Positions 1 to 7,861 are shown, counted from the first letter of the stretch. The stretch is 11,434 nucleotides of DNA from JAAYBR01 sp033813475 (GCA_033813475.1 JAPXRP010000141.1:1-11434), one strand, 5' to 3'. Notes: a model not told the origin generated them from the letters alone. A program made the numbers and translations.

Positions 1-1
1 C

Positions 2-1141
2 ATGGGGACGGCGGTGCTGACCGTGACGGTGGACGACACCACCGCGCCGGTGGTCACGCTGGACGGCGGCGTCTCCACGCTCTCCGGCGAGTGCGGCGTG
101 GCGCTGACGCTTCCGGGCGCCACGGCGGCGGACGACTGCGACGGCGCGTTTGCGGCGTCGGTTTCTGACTACGACGGCCTGAACCCGGCGGCCCCGGCGG
201 TCGGCGTGTATGACGTGGTGTACGCCGCGACGGACGCGGCGGGGAACACGGGCACGGCCACGCTGACCGTGACGGTGGACGACACGGCGGTCCCGGTGGT
301 CACGATTCCGGGCGACAACCCGGCGTATGTGGTGCGGGGCACGTCCTACACGGCGCCCGCGGCGTCGGCGTTTGACGCGTGCGACGGGGACCTGGGCGCG
401 GTGACGGGCTCGGGCGCCGTGGACACGTCCACGCTGGGCGCGTATGACGTCACCTACACGGCGCAGGACGCGGCGGGGAACCCGGCGGTGGAGACGCTGA
501 CGGTGAACGTGACGGACGACCTGCCGCCGGTGATCGCGCTGGTGGGCGACGCGTCGGTGACGCTGGACTGCGGCGATGAATACACGGACGCGGGGGCGAC
601 GGCGTCGGACGACCTGGACGGCGACCTGACGGCGCAGCTTGCGGTGTCGGGGCTTCCGCCCGCGGGCCCGCTGGGTCCGGGGCTGTCCTTCACGGTCTCG
701 TACAACGTGTCGGATTCGGGCGGCAAGGCCGCGGCGACGGTGACGCGGACCGTGACGGTGCTGGACAACTGCACGCTGGCGGTGTCGGCGTCGGGCGACA
801 CATCGGTGGCCGTGGCGGCCGGGGGCCGCGCGGAGTTCGCGGTGGCCGTGACCGGCGCGGTGGGCACGGCGGGCTTCCAGTGGCTCCACGACGACGGGTC
901 GAAGGCGTGGGCGCCGCTGACGGGCGAGACTGACGCATTGCTGGTGCTGGACCCGGTGGCGGAGGGGGACGCGGGGTCCTACCTGTGCGCGGTGTCTGAC
1001 GGGGTGACCTCGGTGGACTCCCCGGTGTTCACGCTGGCGATCGGTTCGGGCCTTCCGGCGCTGGGCCTGCTGGGCCTGGGCGCGCTCGCGGCGGCCCTGG
1101 GCCTCGGCGGCGCGGCCGCAAGCCGGCGGCGGAGACACTGA
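2..1141 (+). CDS. Surface protein with HYR/DUF5011-like repeats, Ig-like domain and C-terminal sorting tail (5' end missing)
   Basis: The frame is open from the window edge, so the true start and any signal peptide lie upstream. The visible 379 residues hold about three beta-sandwich repeats (roughly 10-92, 93-170, 171-255). Each has an APVV/PPVI opening, a DDxDG-type acidic stretch, a YDVxYxAxDAAGN-type strand and a TLTV ending, as in HYR/DUF5011 extracellular modules. Residues about 256-346 resemble an Ig-like domain, with a DAGSYLCAV strand. The tail is LPALG, then an Ala/Leu/Gly hydrophobic segment, then a final Arg cluster. This tripartite layout is typical of exosortase- or rhombosortase-type CTERM sorting signals, but I cannot name the exact family. 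A 23-nt stretch at 17-39 recurs exactly at 263-285, one 82-residue repeat apart, which suggests growth by duplication. A role in adhesion or surface display is inferred. No catalytic domain is visible. The terminator at 1161-1197 follows directly. Confidence 0.8.
   Translation: MGTAVLTVTVDDTTAPVVTLDGGVSTLSGECGVALTLPGATAADDCDGAFAASVSDYDGLNPAAPAVGVYDVVYAATDAAGNTGTATLTVTVDDTAVPVVTIPGDNPAYVVRGTSYTAPAASAFDACDGDLGAVTGSGAVDTSTLGAYDVTYTAQDAAGNPAVETLTVNVTDDLPPVIALVGDASVTLDCGDEYTDAGATASDDLDGDLTAQLAVSGLPPAGPLGPGLSFTVSYNVSDSGGKAAATVTRTVTVLDNCTLAVSASGDTSVAVAAGGRAEFAVAVTGAVGTAGFQWLHDDGSKAWAPLTGETDALLVLDPVAEGDAGSYLCAVSDGVTSVDSPVFTLAIGSGLPALGLLGLGALAAALGLGGAAASRRRRH
17..285 (+). repeat. Direct repeats marking an 82-codon module
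   Basis: An identical 23-nt string (beginning CTGACCGTGACGG) occurs at 17-39 and 263-285, exactly 246 bp apart. A diverged third copy begins near 497. They mark the boundaries of the beta-sandwich modules in the surface-protein gene and indicate in-frame module duplication. Confidence 0.7.
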
Positions 1142-1160
1142 CGACCACGACTGACTGAAC

Positions 1161-1197
1161 GGCCCCGGACGGCGCGCAACGCCGTCCGGGGCCTTTT
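1161..1197 (+). terminator. Intrinsic terminator after the surface-protein gene
   Basis: A perfect 14-bp GC-rich stem (1161-1174 with 1180-1193) closes a 5-nt CGCAA loop and is followed by TTTT at 1194-1197. It starts 19 nt after the stop codon of the plus-strand gene and lies between convergent genes. The T-run is only on the plus-strand side, so it best fits termination of the plus-strand transcript. The symmetric hairpin could also slow or protect the 3' end of the mutY transcript. Confidence 0.9.
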
Positions 1198-1212
1198 CTG
1201 TCCAGGGAGAGA

Positions 1213-2288
<1,076 letters not shown>

Positions 2289-2292
<4 letters not shown>

Positions 2293-3755
2293 GGGGCGAT
2301 GTCCGCCGGGAGCGTTTCGCCCAGCGCCTTCAGCGGGCACTCCGCATAGAGCGCCTTCAGCCGGGCGGCGTGGTCCGCGCCCAGGGCGGCGTAGGCCGCC
2401 AGCCCGGCGCGCACGTCGCGCCGCTCCGCGTCGGCGTGGTTGCACCGGTTGGCGGGGGCTCCCGAGTTCAGCAGGGGCAGGTTCGAGAGTTTCCCCTCGT
2501 GGCGCTCCATGAGCCGGAGCAGCTTCGCCTCGTTCAACACCGACGGGTCCGGCACCGCGTCGCGGTAATGCGCCGTGAAGGAGTCGGGGCCGGCGTTCCA
2601 GTTCCAGGAGTTGTGCCCGGCGAAGGGCAACGGGCCGCCCTCGTCCATGTAGAACAGCGACCACTGGTGGTCGGGGCTCCACTTCCGGTCCAGGTGTTTC
2701 TGCTTCTTCTTCGGCATCTGCTTCGGGTCGAGGATCATTTCCCGCGTGTAGGCGAAGCCGTCCTCCGGCCGGGGCTCCACGTGGATGAAGACCTTCTCCG
2801 GGGGCAGGCACTCCTCGAAGACCTTGCGGGCCTTTTCGTTCGCCGTGAGCCCGTCGAAGTCGCGGCGGTAGCCCTCCGGGAACAGCGCGGGGTCCGGCGC
2901 GCGGAAGTGCGTGCGCGACATCTGCTCCATGGGCACCAGCATGTCGCCCGTGGCGCTGGTGACCAGCACGGGGTTGGCGATGCGGTCGAGCATGGAAATG
3001 GGGCTCAGCCAGTACCAGGCATCCGCCGAGAGGTCGCGGGGGAAATAGGCGTAGGCCATCTCGGCAAGGCCGGTCACCATGCCCATGACGGGCAGCGGGG
3101 ACTCCGCCTCGTGGCCGGGGTACCCGCCGTGGGCGCGGTTCGCCTCCAGGTATCCGATGTTGTAGCACCAGTTGACGACGGGCACGTCGGCGGTGGTGGA
3201 GGTGACGGGGAACATGTCGGCGCTCATGGCCAGGGCCATGTAGCCGCCCTGGCTGCCGCCGTCAATGTGCATCCGCGCCGGGTCCACGAAGGGGCAGCGT
3301 CTGGCCCACTGGATGACCGCGCGCGCGAGGTTGTTGCCGTTGCCCACCGACACGTCAATGGGCGACTCCCCGTCCGCGCCGGTGTACGCCGCCGTGAAGA
3401 CGGCCCAGCCCTTTCCGGCCCACTGCTTTGCGCCGCCCGTGTCCTTCTCGTAGTGGACATGGCAGAACGCGGGGAGCCGCGTGCCCGGCAGGGCGGCCTT
3501 CCGGGGGAAGACCACCCGGGCCAGCCCGGTCTTCTCGTCGCCCAGCACGCCCAGATAGGGCACGCGCACCGTGACCACGCCGCAGGGGCCGTCCGCCTCC
3601 TCGGAGACCACGGTGACCGCGCCCGCGAATCCGGACTCCGTCGGGACCACGCCCTCGACAAACCCCGCGCAGGCCGGCAAGGCCAGCACCGCGGAAAGCA
3701 GGAGGGCCAAAAGGGCCGTTTGTGCGAAGCGACGCGGAGAACAAGTTCGGTTCAT
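2289..3755 (-). CDS. Exported alpha/beta hydrolase (prolyl-oligopeptidase/esterase-like), substrate unknown
   Basis: This is a 488-aa protein. The ATG at 3755 is chosen because it begins a clear signal peptide: RRFAQ, a Leu/Ala core at about 13-26, then LPACAG. The end fits either signal peptidase I (ACA|G) or a non-ideal lipobox with Cys29. A GGAG sits 10 nt upstream. The nucleophile elbow is GGSQGG with Ser168. Asp271 (in SATGDMLVP) is in the right place for the acid. His381 (in AGHNSWNW) is a plausible third triad member, but this is not certain. The region before the elbow (about residues 40-165) has the strand pattern of an alpha/beta-hydrolase fold, including HVHYEKDTGG and GWAVFTAAYTG. 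A periplasmic or cell-surface esterase or peptidase role is inferred, and no specific substrate family was recognised. It is the promoter-proximal gene of an apparent two-gene operon with mutY, an odd pairing of an exported enzyme with a DNA-repair enzyme. Confidence 0.8.
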
Positions 3756-4055
3756 GGAAGGCTTTCTCCAACAGATGTCAGCATCGCGTGAAAGCGGTTC
3801 ACCCTGTCTATCCCCCTCCTGTCCACCGCTCTGCCCGTCACCCCCGCGAACGCGGGGGTCCACGCCTTCGGCGCGCGGCGTAACCCGCTGACCCAAGATG
3901 GGTTCCCGCTTTCGCGGGAATGACGGATGGAGGCTTCTCTGCATCGAGGAGTCGCACGCCAGCAAGAAGCCGCCCGTTTGCACGTTCCCCGGAGAAGAAG
4001 AGGAGAGACGGACTCCGGTGATGCGGGCGGGTGATCCCATGGGCCAAACGTCCTT
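3756..4055. other. Intergenic region between lipoprotein and hydrolase genes
   Basis: This 300-bp gap has no credible gene. It holds the palindromic repeat at 3835-3926 and the ribosome-binding region of the hydrolase (GGAG on the minus strand, 10 nt before the ATG). No clear promoter for the hydrolase was recognised; TGCTGACAT on the minus strand upstream of the ATG is only a weak extended -10 candidate. No T-tailed terminator for the upstream lipoprotein gene was seen either, so partial readthrough into hydrolase-mutY is possible. Confidence 0.6.
3835..3926. repeat. MITE-like palindromic repeat with two hairpins
   Basis: The outer ends CCGTCA (3835-3840) and TGACGG (3921-3926) are inverted copies. 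Just inside each end is a hairpin. On the left, ACCCCCGCG-AA-CGCGGGGGT spans 3840-3859 with 9-bp perfect arms. On the right, TTCCCGC-TTTC-GCGGGAA spans 3903-3920. Read inward from each end, the first 27-28 nt match with only a few differences. This CGTCATTCCCGCG-type sequence belongs to a widespread class of short interspersed palindromes in bacteria (dRS3-like elements in Neisseria are comparable). It makes no protein. It lies between the DUF1080 lipoprotein and hydrolase genes, where it could act as a transcript-stabilising or attenuating structure. Confidence 0.75.
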
Positions 4056-5411
4056 CTACAGCTTCTTGACGCGGATATTGCGGAACCAGGCCGGCGACCC
4101 GTGGTCGGAAATGCAGATGAACCCCTTGCGCAGGCGCCAGGCCAGCTCGGGGTGCTCGTCGAAGTTGACGTCCTGGATCTGCACGCCGTTCAGCGTCGCC
4201 TGGTAGTGCGGGCCGTTGAGCATGATTTCCACCTCGTTCCATTCGCCCTCGGGGCGGGCGGCCAGGGCCTTCGCGGGGATCACGCGGTAGACCGACCCCG
4301 TGCTGTCCGCCGTGGGCTCGGCGATGTCGCTGTCGCCCATGATCTGGAACTCGAAGCCGATCTTGGACGAGCGCACGGCGCGCGGCGCGCGCAGCCACAC
4401 GCCGTTGTTGCCGCCCTTCTCGATCTTCCACTCGAAGCGGAGGATGAAGTTGTCATAGCGGTCGCGGGTGAACATGGCGTCGGAGCCCTTGCGCACCCAC
4501 TCGATGTTCCCGTCCTTGACCTCGAAGGACTGCACGTCCGGCGACCGGAGCCACCAGCCGTCGAGGGACTTGCCGTCAAACAGGGAGATGAATCCCTCGG
4601 CGCGCTCCGCTTCGCTCAGGACGCTGTTGTCGGGCGTCCAGGGCGCCGTCTCCAGCGGGTCCGCGAAGGCCTTGTCCAGCGCCGCATAGACGGCGTCGGA
4701 GTGGGTGACGACGAAATGGGTCTCGGGGCGGATGTCCTCCGGGCGGATGTTCACCATCATCACTGGCTGCAGGATGTACGCGTTGTCCGGCGCCACCACG
4801 ACGAGGTCCGGCGCGGCTTTCTTGAACTTCTTCTCCGGCGCGGCGTCCGCCGTCAGGATGTCGGCGTTGCCCGGCGCGGCCACAATGAGGTTCGGCGCGG
4901 CCTTCTTGAACTTCTTCGCCAGCGCGGCGGCGCCGGGGCCGTCAATCCAGTAGACGGCCTTGCCCTCGCCCCGGAGCGCCTTCGCGGCGGTGACCGCGGC
5001 CCTCGCGCGGACCGCCGGGTCGTCGGGCACGCCCGCCAGCACGCGCACCATGAAGCCCATCCAGGTGTCCTTGCACTCCTCGGCGTAGAGCGCGACCGTC
5101 TCCACGGCCTTCGGGTCGAGGGACGCGCCGTCGGCGCTGAGGCCGCACAGGTCCATGGACAGCGTGTTGCCGCCCACGTCCGCCAGCCGCGCGATGGCCG
5201 CCATGTCCACCGGCCCGCCCTTTTCGCAGAGCCCGGGCACATGCACAACACGGAGCGTCCAGTCCTTGCTGCCCCGGAAAATCTTGCCCCGGCGCACGGC
5301 GAAGTCGTCCTTGCCCGGCCGCACGGCCGCGGTGGTGGCGCAGCCCGCCGCAAGCAGCGTCAGGCAGAGAAACAGGCACGCGGAAATTCTGGAGAAGAAA
5401 ATGTGTGGCAT
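4056..5411 (-). CDS. Lipoprotein with C-terminal DUF1080 (3-keto-disaccharide hydrolase-like) domain
   Basis: This is a 451-aa protein. The ATG at 5411 gives a short basic N-terminus, a hydrophobic core and a textbook lipobox LLAAGC, so it is predicted to be a membrane-anchored lipoprotein. Residues about 30-270 form a region I do not recognise firmly. It contains GGNTLSMDLCGL, YWIDGPG and a 28-residue tandem repeat (KKFKKAAP...). Residues from about 273 to the end match DUF1080: GFISLFDGKSLDGW at the start, then DNFILRFEWKIEKGGNNGVWLR, then FEFQIMGDSD, then GEWNEVEIMLNGPHYQATLNG, ending FRNIRVKKL. DUF1080 is a concanavalin-like beta-sandwich, annotated as 3-keto-disaccharide hydrolase and abundant in Planctomycetota and relatives. 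A role in periplasmic or outer-membrane glycan breakdown is inferred. A candidate extended -10 promoter lies about 47 nt upstream and diverges from that of the B12 kinase gene. Confidence 0.85.
   Translation of the reverse strand: MPHIFFSRISACLFLCLTLLAAGCATTAAVRPGKDDFAVRRGKIFRGSKDWTLRVVHVPGLCEKGGPVDMAAIARLADVGGNTLSMDLCGLSADGASLDPKAVETVALYAEECKDTWMGFMVRVLAGVPDDPAVRARAAVTAAKALRGEGKAVYWIDGPGAAALAKKFKKAAPNLIVAAPGNADILTADAAPEKKFKKAAPDLVVVAPDNAYILQPVMMVNIRPEDIRPETHFVVTHSDAVYAALDKAFADPLETAPWTPDNSVLSEAERAEGFISLFDGKSLDGWWLRSPDVQSFEVKDGNIEWVRKGSDAMFTRDRYDNFILRFEWKIEKGGNNGVWLRAPRAVRSSKIGFEFQIMGDSDIAEPTADSTGSVYRVIPAKALAARPEGEWNEVEIMLNGPHYQATLNGVQIQDVNFDEHPELAWRLRKGFICISDHGSPAWFRNIRVKKL
4770..4937 (-). 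repeat. 84-bp in-frame tandem duplication within the DUF1080 lipoprotein gene
   Basis: Bases 4770-4853 and 4854-4937 are adjacent direct copies, roughly 80% identical by eye and 28 codons each. They encode KKFKKAAPNLIVAAPGNADIL followed by KKFKKAAPDLVVVAPDNAYIL. The duplication keeps the frame and has diverged, so it is old enough to have been tolerated or selected. Confidence 0.8.
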
Positions 5412-5457
5412 GGGGAGACTCTTTCTGTGTTCCGTCCAACAACCCGGGAATCCCCCT

Positions 5458-5466
5458 ACTCTAGCA
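5458..5466 (-). promoter_or_regulatory. Candidate extended -10 promoter for the DUF1080 lipoprotein gene
   Basis: The minus strand reads TGCTAGAGT here, a TGn extended -10 element about 47 nt before the ATG at 5411. No convincing -35 is visible 17 bp upstream. This is a pattern match only. Confidence 0.4.
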
Positions 5467-5509
5467 AATCCGGGGCCGTCCGTTCCCGCCCGCGCCCCGG
5501 GTTGGGGTA

Positions 5510-5518
5510 TGGTAAAAT
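5510..5518 (+). promoter_or_regulatory. Candidate extended -10 promoter for the B12 histidine kinase operon
   Basis: TGGTAAAAT is an AT-rich extended -10 in GC-rich surroundings. It predicts a start near 5525 and a leader of about 55 nt before the ATG at 5581. No clear -35 is present, which is tolerated by extended -10 promoters. It diverges from the lipoprotein promoter about 50 bp away. Confidence 0.5.
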
Positions 5519-5521
5519 CTT

Positions 5522-5557
5522 CCGCAGGCCCGCCCCAGTTTCGGCGGGGCCCTGCGG
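5522..5557 (+). other. Strong hairpin in the kinase leader
   Basis: CCGCAGG (5522-5528) pairs with CCTGCGG (5551-5557), and CCCGCC (5529-5534) pairs with GGCGGG (5543-5548). This leaves a 2-nt bulge and an 8-nt loop. It begins at the predicted transcript start and ends 10 nt before the AAGGAA ribosome-binding site. It lacks a T-run, so it is more likely a leader structure or protein-binding palindrome than a terminator. Confidence 0.5.
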
Positions 5558-5580
5558 ACAACACGGCAAGGAACCGTCGG

Positions 5581-7158
5581 ATGGAAGATTCCCCCTTGGA
5601 CGCAGGTTTCCGGCACATCCGTCCCGACGATCCCCTGGCCGGGCTGGCGGTGGCGTACATGGACGCCATGCTCCGGCGCGAACGGCACCGGGCCGCGGAC
5701 TTGGTGCTGGAGGAGGCCGGGAGGGGCACGCCCATCGGCGACCTTTATCTGCACGTGCTGCAGCCCGTGCAGTACGAGATCGGCTGGCTCTGGCAGACCG
5801 GAAAAATCTCGGTGGGCCATGAGCACTACTGCACCAACGCGACCCAGCTCGTCATGTCCATGCTCTATCCGCGCCTGTTTTCCGGAGAGCGTTCCGGGAG
5901 GCGGGTGCTCGCCGCCTGTGTGCAGGGCGAGCTGCACGAGCTGGGCCTGCGCATGGTAGCCGATTTCTTCGAGATGGCCGGGTGGGACACGCAGTACCTC
6001 GGCGCGAACACCCCCCCGGAAGGGGTCGCGGCCATGATGGGGGAGTGGCGGCCCGACGTGGTGGCCGTGGGCGTGACGATGCGCCAGAATCTTGACGAGG
6101 CCCGCACGCTGGTCCAGGCGGTCCGCGCCGCGCCGGGCGGCGGCGGGGTGAAGGTTCTGGTCGGCGGGCATGCCTGCCTTGCCGCGGAGGGTCTGTGGCG
6201 GGAGCTTGGGGCCGACGGCACGGCCGATGACGCGCGGCGCGCCGTCGGGCTGGCCGAACGGCTGACCGGAAAGGCGCCGGCGGCCCGGCAGCCCGCCCCG
6301 GACAGCGCTTCGGCCGCAACTGCGGCCCCCCGGACCCGGGAGGAGGGGCCCGCCCCCGCCGGCGACGACTTCCACGACGAGTCGAGCCGCCTGAACAACA
6401 CGCTGGTTAACCTGCAGCGCGAGCTGGCGAAGAAGAACGCCGAGCTGGGCCGCCTGAACGAGCTGAAAAACCAGTTCCTGGGCATGGCGGCCCACGACCT
6501 GCGCAAACCCGCCGGGCTGGTCCTCGCCTACTCGGAGTTTCTGGCGGAGGAGATGCCGGAGCTGGACGGGGACCAGGCGCGCTTTCTGGGCGCCATTCAC
6601 GAGTCCGCCCTGTTCATGCGGGACATCATTGACAACTTTCTCGACGTGGCCATGATCGAGGCGGGCCGTTTCGAGGTGAGTCCGGCCCCGGTGGACCCCG
6701 CCGGCCTTCTCCGCCGGGCGGTGGAACTGGTGGAGATCGGCGCCCGGAAAAAGGGTGTCGCGGTGCGGGCGGAATTCGGGGCGATGCCCCGCATTCTTGC
6801 CGACGAGTCGAAGCTGGAGCAGGCGTTCGTCAACATCCTGGGAAATGCCGCCGAGCACACGCCCCCCGGCGGGGAGGTGCGCGTGGCGGCCTCCATCGCG
6901 GACGGGGTCTTCTCGGTGGCCGTCGCCGACCAGGGGCCCGGCATTCCCCCCGAGGAGACGGAGTGGATCTTCTCCCCCTTTGGAAGGGGCGGCGCCCCCA
7001 AGACGGGCGGCGAGCGAAGCGTCGGGCTGGGCCTGGCCATTGCGCGGAAGGTGGTGGAGGCCCACGGCGGGACGCTTCTCGCCGGAAGCCCGCCCGAGGG
7101 CGGCGCCGTTTTTACCCTGTCCCTGCCGGTTCACGGCGGACAGAACGAAGGACACTGA
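5581..7158 (+). CDS. Cobalamin-binding (CarH-like) sensor histidine kinase, candidate B12 photoreceptor
   Basis: This is a 525-aa protein with no membrane segment. The ATG at 5581 is chosen for its AAGGAA site 7 nt upstream and because it begins the first domain. Residues about 10-95 match the helical cap of B12-binding modules and contain W71-x9-E81-H82, the W-x9-EH motif of CarH-type adenosylcobalamin photoreceptors. Residues about 107-225 are a Rossmann-like cobalamin domain with GE117-L-H119-E-L-G122, where His119 is the likely lower axial ligand, then YLGANTP and VGGH (194-197). An Ala/Pro linker (about 226-262) and a coiled coil lead to HisKA with the phospho-acceptor His305 (HDLRKP). 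The HATPase domain follows, with N-box Asn422, G1 DQGPG at Asp450, F-box FSPFGRG and G2 GLGLA at 482-486. All catalytic boxes are intact. The residue after Trp71 is Gln, where the Thermus CarH light-state His ligand would be. Kinase function is firm; light sensing is inferred. The response regulator starts 11 nt downstream. Confidence 0.9.
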   Translation: MEDSPLDAGFRHIRPDDPLAGLAVAYMDAMLRRERHRAADLVLEEAGRGTPIGDLYLHVLQPVQYEIGWLWQTGKISVGHEHYCTNATQLVMSMLYPRLFSGERSGRRVLAACVQGELHELGLRMVADFFEMAGWDTQYLGANTPPEGVAAMMGEWRPDVVAVGVTMRQNLDEARTLVQAVRAAPGGGGVKVLVGGHACLAAEGLWRELGADGTADDARRAVGLAERLTGKAPAARQPAPDSASAATAAPRTREEGPAPAGDDFHDESSRLNNTLVNLQRELAKKNAELGRLNELKNQFLGMAAHDLRKPAGLVLAYSEFLAEEMPELDGDQARFLGAIHESALFMRDIIDNFLDVAMIEAGRFEVSPAPVDPAGLLRRAVELVEIGARKKGVAVRAEFGAMPRILADESKLEQAFVNILGNAAEHTPPGGEVRVAASIADGVFSVAVADQGPGIPPEETEWIFSPFGRGGAPKTGGERSVGLGLAIARKVVEAHGGTLLAGSPPEGGAVFTLSLPVHGGQNEGH

Positions 7159-7169
7159 CAGGAGCACCC

Positions 7170-7769
7170 ATGCGACAGCCCCCCCGAATTCTTGTTGTGG
7201 ACGACGACGCGCTGGTGCGTGAGGCAATCGTCCGCGTGCTGGCCTCGGCGGGCTACGAGGTGATCTCCGCAGCCTCCGGCTGCGGGGGCCTTGACGCCGT
7301 GCGGGACCACCGCCCCGACCTGGTCTTTCTCGATGTCGTCATGCCGGACAGAAGCGGCGTGGACGTCTGCCTCGCCATCAAGATGGACCCGGACCTGCGC
7401 GACACCTTTGTCGTCCTCGTCTCCGGAGTCCGGACATCCCCGGACCACCAGGCCGACGGACTGGAGGGCGGGGCGGACGGCTATATTGTCCGGCCCTTCT
7501 CCAACCGCGAGTTCCTCGCGCGCGCCGAGGCCATGCTGCGCATCAAGCGCGCCGAGGACGGCCTGCGCGAGGCCCTCGCGCGCGTGCGCCAGCTCGAGGG
7601 CATGATTCCCGTCTGCACCCGCTGCCACAAGGTGCGCAACGACCGCCAGGTCTGGCAGGAGATGGAGAACTACCTGCGCGACCACACCGACGCCGTGCTC
7701 AGCCACTGCCTCTGTCCCGAATGCGCCGCCGGCCTCCCTCCGCGCTCAGGGGGCGGCACCCCCTCGTGA
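7170..7769 (+). CDS. Response regulator: REC domain plus Cys-rich (zinc-binding-like) tail
   Basis: This is a 199-aa protein with its ATG at 7170 and a GGAG 5 nt upstream. It starts 11 nt after the kinase stop, so it is probably co-transcribed and its cognate partner. The REC domain (about 6-122) has the acidic pocket Asp11/12/13, the phospho-acceptor Asp55 (in VFLDVVMPD) and Ser85 at the switch position. The nearly invariant Lys of the KPF motif is Arg108 (VRPF). After a short helix (about 123-144), the tail reads IPVCTRCHKVRND, then W and an acidic/aromatic helix, then SHCLCPEC. Cys149, Cys152, Cys182 and Cys185 are the likely metal ligands. This tail occurs in other bacterial signalling proteins, where its role is not settled. 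There is no DNA-binding output domain, so the output is probably protein-protein interaction or phosphotransfer. Confidence 0.9.
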   Translation: MRQPPRILVVDDDALVREAIVRVLASAGYEVISAASGCGGLDAVRDHRPDLVFLDVVMPDRSGVDVCLAIKMDPDLRDTFVVLVSGVRTSPDHQADGLEGGADGYIVRPFSNREFLARAEAMLRIKRAEDGLREALARVRQLEGMIPVCTRCHKVRNDRQVWQEMENYLRDHTDAVLSHCLCPECAAGLPPRSGGGTPS

Positions 7770-7781
7770 CCGGGGCGGTCA

Positions 7782-7811
7782 CGCCGGAGGGCACCTTCCA
7801 TTTCTCCGGCG
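7782..7811 (+). terminator. Possible weak terminator hairpin after the response regulator
   Basis: CGCCGGAG (7782-7789) pairs with CTCCGGCG (7804-7811) around a 14-nt loop, 12 nt after the stop codon. No T-run follows, so it may be a transcript-end structure and not a true intrinsic terminator. Confidence 0.35.
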
Positions 7812-7838
7812 GCCTTCATATCTCCAGAAAATGGGTAG

Positions 7839-7861
7839 TATGTCCAAATTATATGGACATA
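7839..7861. promoter_or_regulatory. Operator-like inverted repeat of the AbiE module
   Basis: TATGTCC-N9-GGACATA is a perfect 7-bp inverted repeat with an AT-rich centre. The 9-mer ATGGACATA of its right arm (7853-7861) recurs exactly at 7901-7909, inside the first codons of the antitoxin gene. AbiEi antitoxins are known to bind inverted repeats and repress their own operon. The right arm overlaps the proposed -35 box, which fits that mode. Confidence 0.65.

Noticed and set aside
2293..3168. N-terminal extension of mutY beyond the GTG at 2292
   Set aside because: It would lie entirely inside the hydrolase gene in another frame, and the GTG start reproduces E. coli residue numbering exactly.
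2370..3791. Plus-strand open frame of 473 codons opposite the hydrolase gene
   Set aside because: Antisense shadow of a gene with a signal peptide and a nucleophile elbow; no domain or ribosome-binding site supports it.
3835..3926. CRISPR array
   Set aside because: The repeat is a single palindromic element with inverted, not direct, copies and no spacers.
3756..4040. N-terminal extension of the hydrolase through the palindromic repeat
   Set aside because: The extra residues are the translated repeat (FPRKREP type) and would bury the signal peptide.
5155..5580. Earlier start for the B12 kinase
   Set aside because: The extension overlaps the divergent lipoprotein gene and both promoters; the ATG at 5581 has a ribosome-binding site and begins the domain.
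5412..5580. Cobalamin riboswitch upstream of the B12 kinase
   Set aside because: The predicted leader of about 55 nt is too short and no B12-box-like sequence was seen.
4101..5822. Plus-strand open frame of 573 codons opposite the DUF1080 gene
   Set aside because: Composition is typical of an antisense shadow, and it runs into the start of the B12 kinase gene in another frame.
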